Of a DNA stretch of 64,000 nucleotides, positions 35,950 through 45,006 are shown piece by piece; within the stretch, counting starts at the first letter, position 1; each line of letters starts with the position of its first letter. The position numbers were made by a program, and so were the translations under genes. A model generated the notes under the pieces. The model was not told the origin of the DNA. It did no database searches and saw only the letters and a list, made by a program, of their open reading frames with translations. Where the stretch lies: the NCBI RefSeq assembly GCF_947492645.1, contig NZ_CANLMZ010000008.1, positions 781,650-845,649 on the forward strand, written 5' to 3'. The DNA comes from an uncultured Pontibacter sp. (GTDB lineage: Bacteria; Bacteroidota; Bacteroidia; Cytophagales; Hymenobacteraceae).

Positions 35950-38418
35950 TTACTGCACAGGGCGGTTTTTCACATAAGTATTCAACCATTGGTCCATCTC
36001 CCACAACATGTGCATGATAGACTCTTTGCCTCTGTAGCCATGCGACTCAGCTGGCAGGAAGACTAACCTGGTGGTAACGCCATGCCCTTTCAGCGCATTG
36101 TAATAACGCTCGCTCTGAATCGGGAAAGTACCGGAGTTATTATCAGCCTCACCGTGTATTAACAGGATTGGCGTTTTAACCTTATGGGCGTAAGAGAACG
36201 GAGACATCTGGAAGTATACTTCTGGTGCCTCCCAGTAAGAGCGCTCTTCCTGCTGGAAACCAAACGGCGTTAAAGTACGGTTATAAGCACCGCTACGCGC
36301 AATTCCGGCCGCAAACAGATCAGAGTGCGCCAGTAAGTTAGCCGTCATGAAAGCACCGTAAGAGTGGCCACCCACGGCAACACGCTTCGGATCAACAACA
36401 CCCATGCTTACCACCTTGTCAATGGCAGCTTTTGCGCTTGCCACCAACTGCTCTACGTACGTATCGTTTGGCTGCGCATCGCCTTCGCCTACAATCGGCA
36501 TATCAGTTCTATCCAAAACGGCATAGCCTTGCGTTACCCAGAACAACGGAGAACCAGAGCTGATGCGGGTAAACTCGTAAGGTGAGCTTTTTACCTGACC
36601 GGCGGCATCAGCATTCTTAAACTCACGCGGGTAAGCCCACATCAGCATCGGAAGCGGCTTATCGCCTTTTTTATAGTCTTTTGGCAAGTATAAAATAGCT
36701 GTAAGTTTCACGCCATCGTTACGCTCGTACTGCAGCATTTCTTTCTGCACACCTTCCAGTTGCGGTGTTGGGTGAGGGAACTTTGTTACCTGCGTCAGTT
36801 GCTTTTTGCTAAGGTCGCGCACAAAGTAGTTTGGTGGGTCGTTCTCAGATTCTCTTCTGGTGATGATCTTTTTGCTGTTCAGGTCAATGATATCTACCGG
36901 ACGCTCATAGTATGGCGCTTCAGACCTCCAAAGTATGTTGGCCTTCTTGTTCTTCAGGTTAAACTCACTTACAAATGGCCTGTTGCCCTCCGGCGATCCA
37001 CCCTCAGAGATCATATAAATGTGCTGGCCTTTTTTGTCGGTTAAAAGCACGTTGCGGCCGTACTGGTTCTTCGTGTAAACCGGCGAGCCTGGGTCGTTGT
37101 AACCGTCTTCATAAGACCTTTCGATTAACACTACAGCGGCTTTAGACGGTTTGCTCGGATCTATCAGGCTGCTGCGCTCTGTTCTGGTTTTCCACCAACG
37201 CTCGTTCACAATTGCCAAGTTGTTCTGGCCCCATTGTACGCCTCTGTAGCGATACTTTGTAGCGGCCAGTTGCGTTGGCTTAGCTGTAAATGGCGCATCC
37301 AAAGTATAAACTTTATCTCTAACGGCAACTTCCTTGTTAGCGTCGCCGCCATCTTGAGCCTCTGCCCAATACAGGCTGGCCGGTTTGTCAGGGCGCCAGT
37401 TGTAGCTGCGCGGGCCTTTGGCTACGGCATCAAATGCAATCGGAATGTCTTCTGCCAATGGCAATTTAGCCAATTCCTTCACCACTTTGCCATCGCGGCT
37501 CCATACTTCTACTTGGTACGGGAAGTAATAATGCGGCACCAGGTAAGAGTATGGGCGCTGAATAGTAGATACAAGTATAAACTGACCATCCGGCGACATA
37601 TCTACGCTTTTGATAACGCCTGCTTTGCCAACTGGCTGCTGCTGCCCGTCTAGTGTTACAAACTTAAGCTGCGTGGCCATGTAGTAGTCAAACAGGTCTT
37701 CGTCGTAGCGGTTCTTCAGCAAGTCCTGGTAGGTGCGTGATGGCCTGGCTTTGCCGATGTTCTGCTGCACGTTTGGCCCGGCAGGAACGTAGCTATACTT
37801 TGGCATCTCGCCACGCTTCTCGTCAATAAACTTAACCAAAAGGTTTTTGCTGTCTGATGTCCACTCGAAAGGGCGGCCGCTGTAAGCATCGTTTACCACC
37901 GCGTTCGTCAGCTTCTTCGCCTGCTTCGTGCTAAGGTCTGCAATCCAAAGTTCTATACCATTTGCAACAGTATTGGTAAAGGCAACATGCTTCTCATCCG
38001 GAGACCAGGTAACGTAGGAAATCTGCGCACTGGCAGGCAAGCCTTTAATGTCAGACTCCTGGCCACCATTTACCTGCTTTAGTTTTAAGCCATTGTAGTA
38101 GTTGCCGCGGCTTTGGCCATTAGTGGCCGGGTTAATGCGAAGGCCTGCAATGCGGCTTTCCGGTGCCGACACTTCCTCAATGCTTGGGTAGCCTGCGCTT
38201 TCCAGCAACAGCATCCAGTCGCCTTTGGCACTTAGGCTCACAGATGGCGTAGAGGGTGCATCAATGATGTCGGCCATGGCCTGTGGGGGCCGTTGGTAGC
38301 CGATGTTGGTATCCTGGCCACCCTGTGCCATAGCAACAGGTGCAGCACCGCCCAACAGCAGCAGGCACAGCAGCGATGAGGCTACCTTTCTGGCCGTTCT
38401 GGTTTTGGTTAGGTTCAT
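35950..38418 (-). CDS. S9 family peptidase, glutamyl endopeptidase-like
   Basis: 822-aa exported serine peptidase of the prolyl oligopeptidase clan, of the S9D type that includes the plant chloroplast glutamyl peptidase. Signal peptide ending AMAQG. The N-terminal ~500 residues form a beta-propeller (repeats such as YVTWSPDEKHVAFTN). The catalytic domain has Ser686 (VGGHSYGAFM), Asp759 (HGEADNN) and His793 (AESHGYRG). Expected role: periplasmic or extracellular peptide breakdown. It is a single gene with its own terminator. Confidence 0.93.
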   Translation of the reverse strand: MNLTKTRTARKVASSLLCLLLLGGAAPVAMAQGGQDTNIGYQRPPQAMADIIDAPSTPSVSLSAKGDWMLLLESAGYPSIEEVSAPESRIAGLRINPATNGQSRGNYYNGLKLKQVNGGQESDIKGLPASAQISYVTWSPDEKHVAFTNTVANGIELWIADLSTKQAKKLTNAVVNDAYSGRPFEWTSDSKNLLVKFIDEKRGEMPKYSYVPAGPNVQQNIGKARPSRTYQDLLKNRYDEDLFDYYMATQLKFVTLDGQQQPVGKAGVIKSVDMSPDGQFILVSTIQRPYSYLVPHYYFPYQVEVWSRDGKVVKELAKLPLAEDIPIAFDAVAKGPRSYNWRPDKPASLYWAEAQDGGDANKEVAVRDKVYTLDAPFTAKPTQLAATKYRYRGVQWGQNNLAIVNERWWKTRTERSSLIDPSKPSKAAVVLIERSYEDGYNDPGSPVYTKNQYGRNVLLTDKKGQHIYMISEGGSPEGNRPFVSEFNLKNKKANILWRSEAPYYERPVDIIDLNSKKIITRRESENDPPNYFVRDLSKKQLTQVTKFPHPTPQLEGVQKEMLQYERNDGVKLTAILYLPKDYKKGDKPLPMLMWAYPREFKNADAAGQVKSSPYEFTRISSGSPLFWVTQGYAVLDRTDMPIVGEGDAQPNDTYVEQLVASAKAAIDKVVSMGVVDPKRVAVGGHSYGAFMTANLLAHSDLFAAGIARSGAYNRTLTPFGFQQEERSYWEAPEVYFQMSPFSYAHKVKTPILLIHGEADNNSGTFPIQSERYYNALKGHGVTTRLVFLPAESHGYRGKESIMHMLWEMDQWLNTYVKNRPVQ

Positions 38419-38647
38419 ATAAAGTGAATAGGTTAGATAAGAAAAGTTGAACTGTAGACTAAATATAGGATGAAGAGTTTAAACTACTGCCCACTTTTTT
38501 GCCATAAAAATTATGCAAAACAACTGCTTGTACTTAAACTTATATATAGTGATACTATTATACTTTAGGTATAATTATTGCTTTGTACTTGTGCAGTAAC
38601 AATTGATTTCCTGGTGGGGATCATTATCTAACCTTAACTATCAAAAG

Positions 38648-39433
38648 ATGAGAACAGCTTTACACACCAGTATTGTAGTGGCCACCTTTGCTGCTGCTTT
38701 ATACTTCGCATTTCCGGCAGCCGCCCAGACCACAAGAGGCAAACTAGAGATAAAGAAAAAAGAAGTTTATGTGGTTGATTCGACAAATGTGCTGAAGGTA
38801 GACACGCTGATCATGCATGACAAAGCAACTGTACTGTTTGACCCATCAAAGTATGGCATGCTTGAAGCCAGCGTAGCCATCATAGGCGAAAATTGTGTGA
38901 TATCGGCTAAAGGGATTAATGGACGGAGTGGCACAAATCTTTATACCGGTGAAAATGGTGATAAAGGAGGCAATCTGAGTTTGATCATTAAGTTCGTGCA
39001 GTTAGGGCGGCTAACCATAGATATAAGCGGTGGGGACGGAGGCCCGGGAGCCAATGGTATAGATGGAAGCAGAGGAACTGAAGACAGATTTAAAACAATA
39101 ACTTATACAGACGCAAGTGGTAAAACGCAGACTAAAACTATAACTCTACCAGGCACGCCGGGTAGTGACGGTACGGATGCGACAATGGGCGGTAACCCAG
39201 GTGATGGTGGAAAGTTGTTACTGATGTACAGCACAAATGGCTTTATACCTATCTTCAATCATGAAAAGTGGAGCCAGCACAGCATTGTCATAAAGCACCG
39301 GGCAGGCCAGAGGGGCAAAAATGGAATCCCTGGCAAAGGCGGGCTTCGTGCCAGAAACGGAGTAGTGCAGGAAGAAAACATCAGTTACGGCAACGATGGA
39401 CACATCCAGCTATTGAATATGGACAACCGTTAA
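38648..39433 (+). CDS. Secreted Gly-rich collagen-like protein, copy 1
   Basis: 261-aa exported protein (signal peptide ending AAAQT; ATG 38648 preferred over the upstream frame start). A conserved N-terminal beta region (VDTLIMHDKATVLFDPSK...VAIIGENCVISAKG) is followed by three short Gly-x-x runs: GINGRSGTN, SGGDGGPGANGIDGSRG and AGQRGKNGIPGKGG. These recall collagen repeats but are interrupted. It is clearly homologous along its whole length to the gene at 39814, so the pair arose by tandem duplication. No known domain is recognised; a structural surface or matrix role is a guess. Confidence 0.75.
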   Translation: MRTALHTSIVVATFAAALYFAFPAAAQTTRGKLEIKKKEVYVVDSTNVLKVDTLIMHDKATVLFDPSKYGMLEASVAIIGENCVISAKGINGRSGTNLYTGENGDKGGNLSLIIKFVQLGRLTIDISGGDGGPGANGIDGSRGTEDRFKTITYTDASGKTQTKTITLPGTPGSDGTDATMGGNPGDGGKLLLMYSTNGFIPIFNHEKWSQHSIVIKHRAGQRGKNGIPGKGGLRARNGVVQEENISYGNDGHIQLLNMDNR

Positions 39434-39813
39434 ATCAACTACACCATTCTAACTCATATCATAAAAACCAAGATCTAAGCTGTACTTAAAGTTTTTTCGC
39501 ATAGCTGCTGCTACAGCCTTGCAACTTGCTTCTTTGGCGCAGGCAAAGAAGCAAGTTGCAAGGCTCTTAAAAACCCTCAGGTAAACAAAATCGCCTTTTA
39601 GCCGAAACCATGCAGCATAGCCAAGACCGTACTGCATAGCCAACAAATAGATTAAGAACAAGCTTATAAAATGGAGGCTTTCTGGCCACTTGCGTTTTGG
39701 TTAGGTTTGCATCGCCTTTAGATTAGATAAGTGTGAAGTATAAACTGAAGTTATAACTCAGGGTTTAACAGAATTTTAGTATATTAGGATATCGCACTTA
39801 CACCCTTCCTATC
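39434..39813. other. Spacer between paralogues
   Basis: 380 bases holding the long hairpin at 39515-39565 and a presumed promoter for copy 2. The minus-strand frame here spans the hairpin and looks spurious. Confidence 0.4.
39515..39565. repeat. 22-bp inverted repeat
   Basis: 39515-39536 and 39544-39565 are perfect inverse copies (core CCTTGCAACTTGCTTCTTTG) with loop GCGCAGG. No T run follows on either strand, so it is not a standard terminator. It could be a RIP/MITE-like repeat or an RNA stem. Confidence 0.7.
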
Positions 39814-40608
39814 ATGACGAACTCTAAAAAGCTGTTATTAGCTCTATTTGCTGTACTGTTGCACTTACAAGCATTTGCCCAGAAACAATCTTTTTCTAAA
39901 CTAGAGCTAAAACCAGGCGAGGAATTTACTGTAGCACCAGGCAATATCTTAATTGTAGACACCCTTGTACTCCACGATAATTCAGCAATTCGTTTTAATT
40001 CTTCTAAAGAAGCAAAACTCGGCGCTAGGGTAGCCTATGTAGGCGAAGGTTGCCTTATAACATCCAAGGGGGCGGATGGAGTACATGGTAGCCTGAACCT
40101 GAGTGGTGCAGCTGGCGAAGATGGGGCCAACCTTGAAATCGACGTACATTTTATGGAGCTTGGTAGTCTTACAATTGATACACGCGGCGGGGCCGGGGGA
40201 GATGGCTATGTTGGAAAACATGGTGCTAAGGCGTACTCAAAAACATCTTCTTATACAAAAGCAAATGGCAAGGGCGGCTTTGAGCAAGTATCTTATACCG
40301 TACCAGTAAGCAGCGGCACTAATGGTGAAAAAGGAACTCCGGGAGGAACAGCTGGAAGTGGCGGCAACCTCAAGCTGATCTACAGCACCAGTAACTTTAT
40401 TGTGAATTTCAACCAATCATCCCGATCAAACCAAAAACGAAAAGCCCATACAATAGACATTTATTATAAAGCCGGAAAAGACGGCAAAGCAGGAAGAGAT
40501 GGCGACTCCTATATAGAATCCACAGTTATACGTGGGCTTCCGGTTTCAATCAATCACGAGCCAAAACTAGACGGGCAACTCAAAATAACAAATGCCGGCA
40601 AGCTTTAA
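39814..40608 (+). CDS. Secreted Gly-rich collagen-like protein, copy 2
   Basis: 264-aa exported protein (signal peptide ending AFAQK) paralogous to the preceding gene. Shared blocks are VDTLVLHDNSAIRFNSSKEAK, GSLTIDTRGGAGGDGYVGKHG, GTNGEKGTPGGTAGSGGNLKLIYSTSNFIVNF and YYKAGKDGKAGRDG. The order is a beta region, Gly runs, a conserved KLIYSTSNFIVNF strand, a further Gly run and a tail. The Gly runs differ in length and sequence between copies while the beta parts are kept, suggesting the scaffold is what matters. Function unknown. Confidence 0.75.
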   Translation: MTNSKKLLLALFAVLLHLQAFAQKQSFSKLELKPGEEFTVAPGNILIVDTLVLHDNSAIRFNSSKEAKLGARVAYVGEGCLITSKGADGVHGSLNLSGAAGEDGANLEIDVHFMELGSLTIDTRGGAGGDGYVGKHGAKAYSKTSSYTKANGKGGFEQVSYTVPVSSGTNGEKGTPGGTAGSGGNLKLIYSTSNFIVNFNQSSRSNQKRKAHTIDIYYKAGKDGKAGRDGDSYIESTVIRGLPVSINHEPKLDGQLKITNAGKL

Positions 40609-40722
40609 CAAAGTGTGTTTAAGCTACGATCCATAGATCCTGATACTGACGCAGCTAAACCTGAATTTTCAAAGCTGCACTATATTCTTAACTTGCAAAA
40701 TATAAACTTCTAAAACTAAACT

Positions 40723-42282
40723 ATGCTTAAAAAACCTCTACTCTTAGCTGCTGTAGCGTTGCAATTTGCTTTTGTAGCGCAGGCCCAGCAGGAACCTGTA
40801 AACCTTGATGTGGTGCACCGCATCAAGCAGGAAGGCCTGAAGAACTCTCAGGTAATGGAAACCGCTTTTTACCTGACGGATGTATCGGGGCCGCGCCTTT
40901 CCGGATCACCGGGATTGGACAGAGCCAACCAATGGGCTAAAAATAAATTAACGGAGTGGGGCCTTAAAAATGCCCAACTCGAAGCCTGGGGTGAGTTTGG
41001 CAAAGGCTGGGAGATTGAGAAATCCTACATCGCCATGACGGCCCCATACTACCAGCACCTGATTGCCACACCAAAAGCTTGGACACCCGGCACCAATGGA
41101 CCTGTAAAAGGAAAGGCAGTATTAGTTGAGATTGAGAAGGAAGAAGACCTGCAGAAGTATAAAGGACAGCTAACAGGCAAAATTATACTTACAAAGCTGG
41201 ATAACGAAGCCAAAACTAGCTTTGAGGCCGATGCGAAACGTTATTCTCTTGATGAGCTGAAAGAACTGGCCATGAGCCCTGAAGCAACCGGCAACACCAA
41301 CAGCACCTGGACACCTGAGCGAATTGCGCAGTACAGAGCACGTATGGCGCTGCGTAGCAAGGCCACAGAGTTCTTTAAAACAGAGGGCGCTGCTGTTATA
41401 CTTAGCTCCAGGGGCGGTGTGCACGGTACACACTTTACCAGCAATGGTGCTCCTTATGCCAAAGATGCTGCCACTGCCCTGCCAGAACTGGAAATGGGTT
41501 TAGAAGACTACGGCAGACTCGTGCGCCTGCTTGAGGCAAAACAGCCTGTAGAGCTGGAAGTTGAAACAAAAACAAAGTTCCACACAAACGACCTGAAAGG
41601 CTACAATGTAGTTGCTGAAATACCAGGCACAGACAAAAAGTTAAAAGATGAAGTAGTAATGCTGGGTGGCCACATCGACTCTTGGCATGCCTCTACGGGC
41701 GCAACTGATAACGCTGCCGGAGTAGCCGTAATGATGGAAGCTGTTCGTATTTTGCAGGCAATGGGCATTCAGCCAAAGCGCACTATCCGCATTGCGCTGT
41801 GGGGCGGCGAAGAGCAGGGCCTGCACGGCTCAAGAGGCTATGTAAAGCAGCACTTCGGAGATCCGGCTACCATGAAACTTACTAAAGAGCACGAAAAGTT
41901 ATCAGCATACTATAACCTGGATAACGGCACCGGCAAAATCCGTGGGGTATACTTGCAGGGCAACGATGCTGTTAGGCCGTTAATGGAGGCATGGCTGGCC
42001 CCTTTCCACGATTTAGGCGCTACAACTGTAACTATTCGCAATACAGGCGGCACAGACCATTTGGCCTTTGATGCTGTAGGCTTACCAGGTTTCCAGTTTA
42101 TACAGGATGAGATAGACTACGATACCCGCACGCACCACACCAACCAGGATACTTATGAGCGTCTTCAGGCCGACGACCTGAAGCAGGCTGCTACCATTGT
42201 AGCCTCTATTGTGTACCATACCGCCATGCGCGACAAGTTAGTACCGCGCAAGCCGCTGCCAAAGCCAAGACAGGCTTCTTAG
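40723..42282 (+). CDS. M28 family zinc aminopeptidase/carboxypeptidase Q-like
   Basis: 519-aa exported di-zinc exopeptidase. Signal peptide ending AQAQ. The M28 core has the zinc residues in GGHIDSW, GATDNAAG, WGGEEQGL and the late His in DTRTHHTNQDT. An inserted PA-like region (about 130-260) is expected between the domains. It is closest in pattern to plasma glutamate carboxypeptidase (carboxypeptidase Q) relatives of Bacteroidota. Likely breaks down dipeptides in the periplasm. A terminator follows. Confidence 0.93.
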   Translation: MLKKPLLLAAVALQFAFVAQAQQEPVNLDVVHRIKQEGLKNSQVMETAFYLTDVSGPRLSGSPGLDRANQWAKNKLTEWGLKNAQLEAWGEFGKGWEIEKSYIAMTAPYYQHLIATPKAWTPGTNGPVKGKAVLVEIEKEEDLQKYKGQLTGKIILTKLDNEAKTSFEADAKRYSLDELKELAMSPEATGNTNSTWTPERIAQYRARMALRSKATEFFKTEGAAVILSSRGGVHGTHFTSNGAPYAKDAATALPELEMGLEDYGRLVRLLEAKQPVELEVETKTKFHTNDLKGYNVVAEIPGTDKKLKDEVVMLGGHIDSWHASTGATDNAAGVAVMMEAVRILQAMGIQPKRTIRIALWGGEEQGLHGSRGYVKQHFGDPATMKLTKEHEKLSAYYNLDNGTGKIRGVYLQGNDAVRPLMEAWLAPFHDLGATTVTIRNTGGTDHLAFDAVGLPGFQFIQDEIDYDTRTHHTNQDTYERLQADDLKQAATIVASIVYHTAMRDKLVPRKPLPKPRQAS

Positions 42283-42293
42283 CATTATACTTT

Positions 42294-42327
42294 ACCCCCG
42301 GGCTACTATAAGTCCGGGGGTTTGTTT
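42294..42327 (+). terminator. Terminator after the M28 peptidase
   Basis: ACCCCCGG (42294-42301) pairs with CCGGGGGT (42314-42321) around a 12-base loop, followed by TTGTTTT. Confidence 0.85.
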
Positions 42328-42384
42328 TATAGCTATTTATTAATTAATTTTCAGGTAATCAACCTAATACATGTACTCAAGTTA

Positions 42385-42819
42385 ATGCAGCATCTAACAA
42401 CTTTTCGGGAATTAATCACCTCAACCGGAAAACCGTACCTCACTATTTACTATAATGAGCAGCACAACTGGGTATATAATAACTGGATTGGGTATGTAAC
42501 CCCCGATAATGTAAAGCAGGGTTCACTTGCTGTGTTGGATGCCCTGGAAACTTACCACACCCCCTTAGGCCTGAACGACAACAGAGAACTGGTAGGCCCC
42601 TGGGACCAGGTGGTTGGCTGGATAGAAACCGAATGGATACCCCGGGCAGAAAAGGCCGGTCTTCAGTTTTATGCTCTTGTAGTAGATGCTGAAGCATTTG
42701 CGGCTGCATCCGCAGCAAAAATGTTAAACAAAGTGCACAACAAATTTGACATGAGGATTTTCAATGATATAACAGCAGCTGAAGATTGGCTCCAAAAGTG
42801 CACCCTTAAAGTAAAATAA
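42385..42819 (+). CDS. STAS/SpoIIAA-like small protein
   Basis: 144-aa cytoplasmic protein. ATG 42385 (MQHLTTF) is chosen, as the longer frame overlaps the terminator. The alternating beta/alpha pattern (YLTIYYNEQHNWVYNNWIGYV, FYALVVDAEAFAA, MRIFNDITAAEDWL) and the tail F-x-D-x-x-x-A-x-x-W-L match the STAS-like/SpoIIAA-like proteins common in Cytophagales. Two others lie at 57981 and 59030. Such proteins may regulate partners by binding; no partner is evident beside this gene. Confidence 0.65.
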   Translation: MQHLTTFRELITSTGKPYLTIYYNEQHNWVYNNWIGYVTPDNVKQGSLAVLDALETYHTPLGLNDNRELVGPWDQVVGWIETEWIPRAEKAGLQFYALVVDAEAFAAASAAKMLNKVHNKFDMRIFNDITAAEDWLQKCTLKVK

Positions 42820-43022
42820 ACCTGCACAAGCCACAAAAACAGCTGCATCTAAGTATAACCTTATTCTACTGCGTACATCTCCAATAACGCAGGATTAAAA
42901 GTATACCAATTTAAACCCATTGATCTTTTTGCGTGATACTTGCGCTAAATTCAAACAGTTGGGCTGCACAAACATTTTAACTTGTTTTAGCTTTACGGAA
43001 GCATTACAACGTATTCAGGTAC

Positions 43023-43316
43023 ATGAGCAAGACATTTAAAACTCCAGATAAGGTAATTTATGTATGCACAGGCAGCAAGTGCAAAAAGAAAGGCGGCAAG
43101 GACAACGGCAAGGCACTCCGCAACTTGATAAAGGATGCTGGGTTGAAAGCAAGTGTAGAGGTTATTAAAACAGACTGCACCGACCGCTGCGACTTTGCCC
43201 CGGTTATGTGCTTTCAGCCGGATAACATCTGGATGCACCATGTAACGGAACAAGACGCAATACGCGCCTTTAACGAACACATCTTAAAGCGAACACCGCC
43301 TCCCGAACATCCATAA
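43023..43316 (+). CDS. (2Fe-2S) ferredoxin, thioredoxin-like
   Basis: 97-aa protein of the thioredoxin-like [2Fe-2S] ferredoxin family. Four Cys are placed as in the family: CTGSKC (Cys15, Cys20) and CTDRCDFAPVMC. A small electron carrier in the cytosol. The stop lies in the left arm of the terminator at 43313-43361, so it is a single-gene unit, convergent with ferritin. Pairing with iron storage may be chance or may reflect shared iron physiology. Confidence 0.88.
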   Translation: MSKTFKTPDKVIYVCTGSKCKKKGGKDNGKALRNLIKDAGLKASVEVIKTDCTDRCDFAPVMCFQPDNIWMHHVTEQDAIRAFNEHILKRTPPPEHP

Positions 43317-43361
43317 AAGAGAAAAGCCTTTGGTGCATAACCAAAGGCTTTTCTCTTTTAT
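43313..43361. terminator. Bidirectional terminator, 22-bp stem
   Basis: 43313-43334 and 43340-43361 are exact inverse copies (core GAGAAAAGCCTTTGGT) around GCATA. It contains the stop of the ferredoxin gene. Confidence 0.93.
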
Positions 43362-43373
43362 AATTTGTACAAA

Positions 43374-43907
43374 TTACTCGTATGTATCTTCATACTTTAT
43401 TTTCGGTACGCGCTTGTCAATCTCGTATTGGCCTGTTCCGTCTTCGCCTATTACCTCAAACAGCTCTAACGCACGGCGGGCTACATACTCCTCTTCGATC
43501 TGCTCTTTCAGGAACCATTGCAGGAACGTGAAGGTAACATAGTCTTTAGCTTTCTGGCATTTGTCTGCCATACGGTTAAACGACTGCGTTACGGCAATCT
43601 CCTGCTGCAGCGCCTGCTCAAACACGCTTTTAAACGACTCGAACTCTACTTGCACGTTAGTTACATCCGGAGACACAGCACGCCCTCCCATATCAGACAC
43701 GAACTTAAACAAGCGCAGCATGTGCTCACGTTCCTCATCCGACTGGTTTTTGAAATACCCCGCGCTAAAGTCAAAGCCGTTTCGGTCGCACCAGCTGCTC
43801 ATGGCCAGGTACATCGCCGAGGCCTCTGCCTCCATCTTAATCTGGTCGTTTAAGGCTCTTTCAATATCCTCGGTAAGGGAAGTTCTTAATCTGAGTAAAT
43901 CCTTCAT
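43374..43907 (-). CDS. ftnA: Ferritin (FtnA-type)
   Basis: 177-aa non-haem ferritin that stores iron in a 24-subunit shell. Four-helix pattern with the ferroxidase residues in QIKMEAEASAMYLAM, DEEREHMLRLFKFV and the EEEYVARRALE region. The C-terminus is longer by a charged tail (KRVPKIKYEDTYE). It is a single gene sharing the terminator with the ferredoxin gene. Confidence 0.92.
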   Translation of the reverse strand: MKDLLRLRTSLTEDIERALNDQIKMEAEASAMYLAMSSWCDRNGFDFSAGYFKNQSDEEREHMLRLFKFVSDMGGRAVSPDVTNVQVEFESFKSVFEQALQQEIAVTQSFNRMADKCQKAKDYVTFTFLQWFLKEQIEEEYVARRALELFEVIGEDGTGQYEIDKRVPKIKYEDTYE

Positions 43908-44034
43908 AGGGGTTAGGGTAATTTAGGTTAGATGTGGGTAAGCCCTTATAAAAAGGCCTCCTTATACATACCCAAAATACATAAAATTGTTTTATCCTGA
44001 TCAACTGAGACAGAAATATGGAAGTAGTCTAAAT

Positions 44035-44061
44035 AAAAAAGCACAGCGCTCAGGCTGTGCT
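44035..44061 (-). terminator. Terminator of the 116-aa gene
   Basis: AGCACAGC (44040-44047) and GCTGTGCT (44054-44061) pair; six T follow on the minus strand. Confidence 0.8.
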
Positions 44062-44087
44062 AACAAGAATATTTGAAGGGGCTATAC

Positions 44088-44438
44088 TTAAGCTATCTGC
44101 GTGTAAAGGCACTCATGCAGCATGCTGTTTAAATCAAGCGAGAACTTAGCCTCTGCCAGAAGTGCTTTAAATGCGCAGAGCTGCGGCAAGGCCAGCACGT
44201 AAATCTTATCGCATCCGCAAACCGATATGATCTCAAAATCCGTAGCTCTGTCGGTGCTCGCGGCCATCACTTCCAAATCAATACTATCAACTGCTTTCTT
44301 CAACCTCAGAAACGCTTCTACCTTTAATACGGCAAGCTCTCCATCAAAATGCACCACCAGCCTGTTGCGGCGATCGCATTGGTAAACTGCCCCTGCTTCT
44401 GAAGTATAAATATCGGTTAATTGTATGGATGTCTGCAT
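44088..44438 (-). CDS. Small hypothetical protein
   Basis: 116-aa cytoplasmic protein. ATG 44438 (MQTSIQL) is favoured because the upstream ATG 44492 lies before a well-formed promoter (44480-44511). Alternating strands and helices (RRNRLVVHFDGELAVLKVEAFLRLKKAVD, FEIISVCGCDKIYVL) suggest an alpha/beta fold. A CGCDKI motif is notable but not a known metal site. I do not recognise the family. Divergent from the cupin gene. Confidence 0.65.
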   Translation of the reverse strand: MQTSIQLTDIYTSEAGAVYQCDRRNRLVVHFDGELAVLKVEAFLRLKKAVDSIDLEVMAASTDRATDFEIISVCGCDKIYVLALPQLCAFKALLAEAKFSLDLNSMLHECLYTQIA

Positions 44439-44479
44439 TTTCTCTCTTAACTTAGCTTTGGCTGCTTGTAGTAGATGTG

Positions 44480-44511
44480 CAAAGCTACACACTATTTAGA
44501 ATCAGTCCAAA
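44480..44511 (-). promoter_or_regulatory. Bacteroidota-type promoter
   Basis: On the minus strand TTTG (44511-44508), a 20-base spacer and TAGCTTTG (44487-44480) fit the TTTG-N19-TAnnTTTG consensus. Transcription would begin just downstream, leaving a leader of roughly 35 bases before ATG 44438. Confidence 0.6.
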
Positions 44512-44541
44512 TAAATTTAACTGATATTTATCATCTTGCTG

Positions 44542-44913
44542 ATGCACGCGATAGAAAAGGTAAACCTGGCTGATAAATTCGGCCTGATAAACGACTACTG
44601 GAACCCACGCATTGCTGGTGAGCTAAATGGGCAGCAAGTTAAACTGGCAAAGTTTAAAGGCGAATTTGAGTGGCACCACCACGAGCACGAAGATGAGTTT
44701 TTTCTGGTGATTAGTGGGCAGTTTGAGATGCACCTGCGCGATAAAATTATCTTGCTAAACCCTGGCGAGTGCCTTGTTATACCTCGTGGCACAGAACACA
44801 AGCCAGTAGCACCCATAGAGGCAGCTGTGCTGATGTTTGAACCTGCAAGTACAGTAAATACAGGTAACTTAGAGAACAGCCAGCGCACCCGTGCTGACCT
44901 GGAGAGACTATAG
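44542..44913 (+). CDS. Cupin domain protein
   Basis: About 123-aa single-domain cupin. Motif 1 is EWHHHEHEDEFFLVISGQF (metal-binding His/His/Glu) and motif 2 is LNPGECLVIPRGTEHKP (His). ATG 44542 (MHAIEKV) is used instead of the TTG three codons earlier. Small cupins may be metal-dependent isomerases, dioxygenases or sensors; nothing here selects one. Lone gene. Confidence 0.85.
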   Translation: MHAIEKVNLADKFGLINDYWNPRIAGELNGQQVKLAKFKGEFEWHHHEHEDEFFLVISGQFEMHLRDKIILLNPGECLVIPRGTEHKPVAPIEAAVLMFEPASTVNTGNLENSQRTRADLERL

Positions 44914-45006
44914 TTATTGATTATTTATAGTTGGCTCATGGTGCTGGGTTCAACCACCACCCCTTTATCCCCTCCTGGCTAAGAGTGGTTGGCCCGGTAC
45001 AAAAGG

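Noticed and set aside
39449..39661. 70-aa minus frame
   Set aside because: Runs straight through a 22-bp inverted repeat and has no similarity cue; composition follows the repeat.
38648..40608. True collagen-type Gly-X-Y domain
   Set aside because: The Gly runs are short and interrupted and do not keep the strict every-third-Gly rule, so only collagen-like is claimed.
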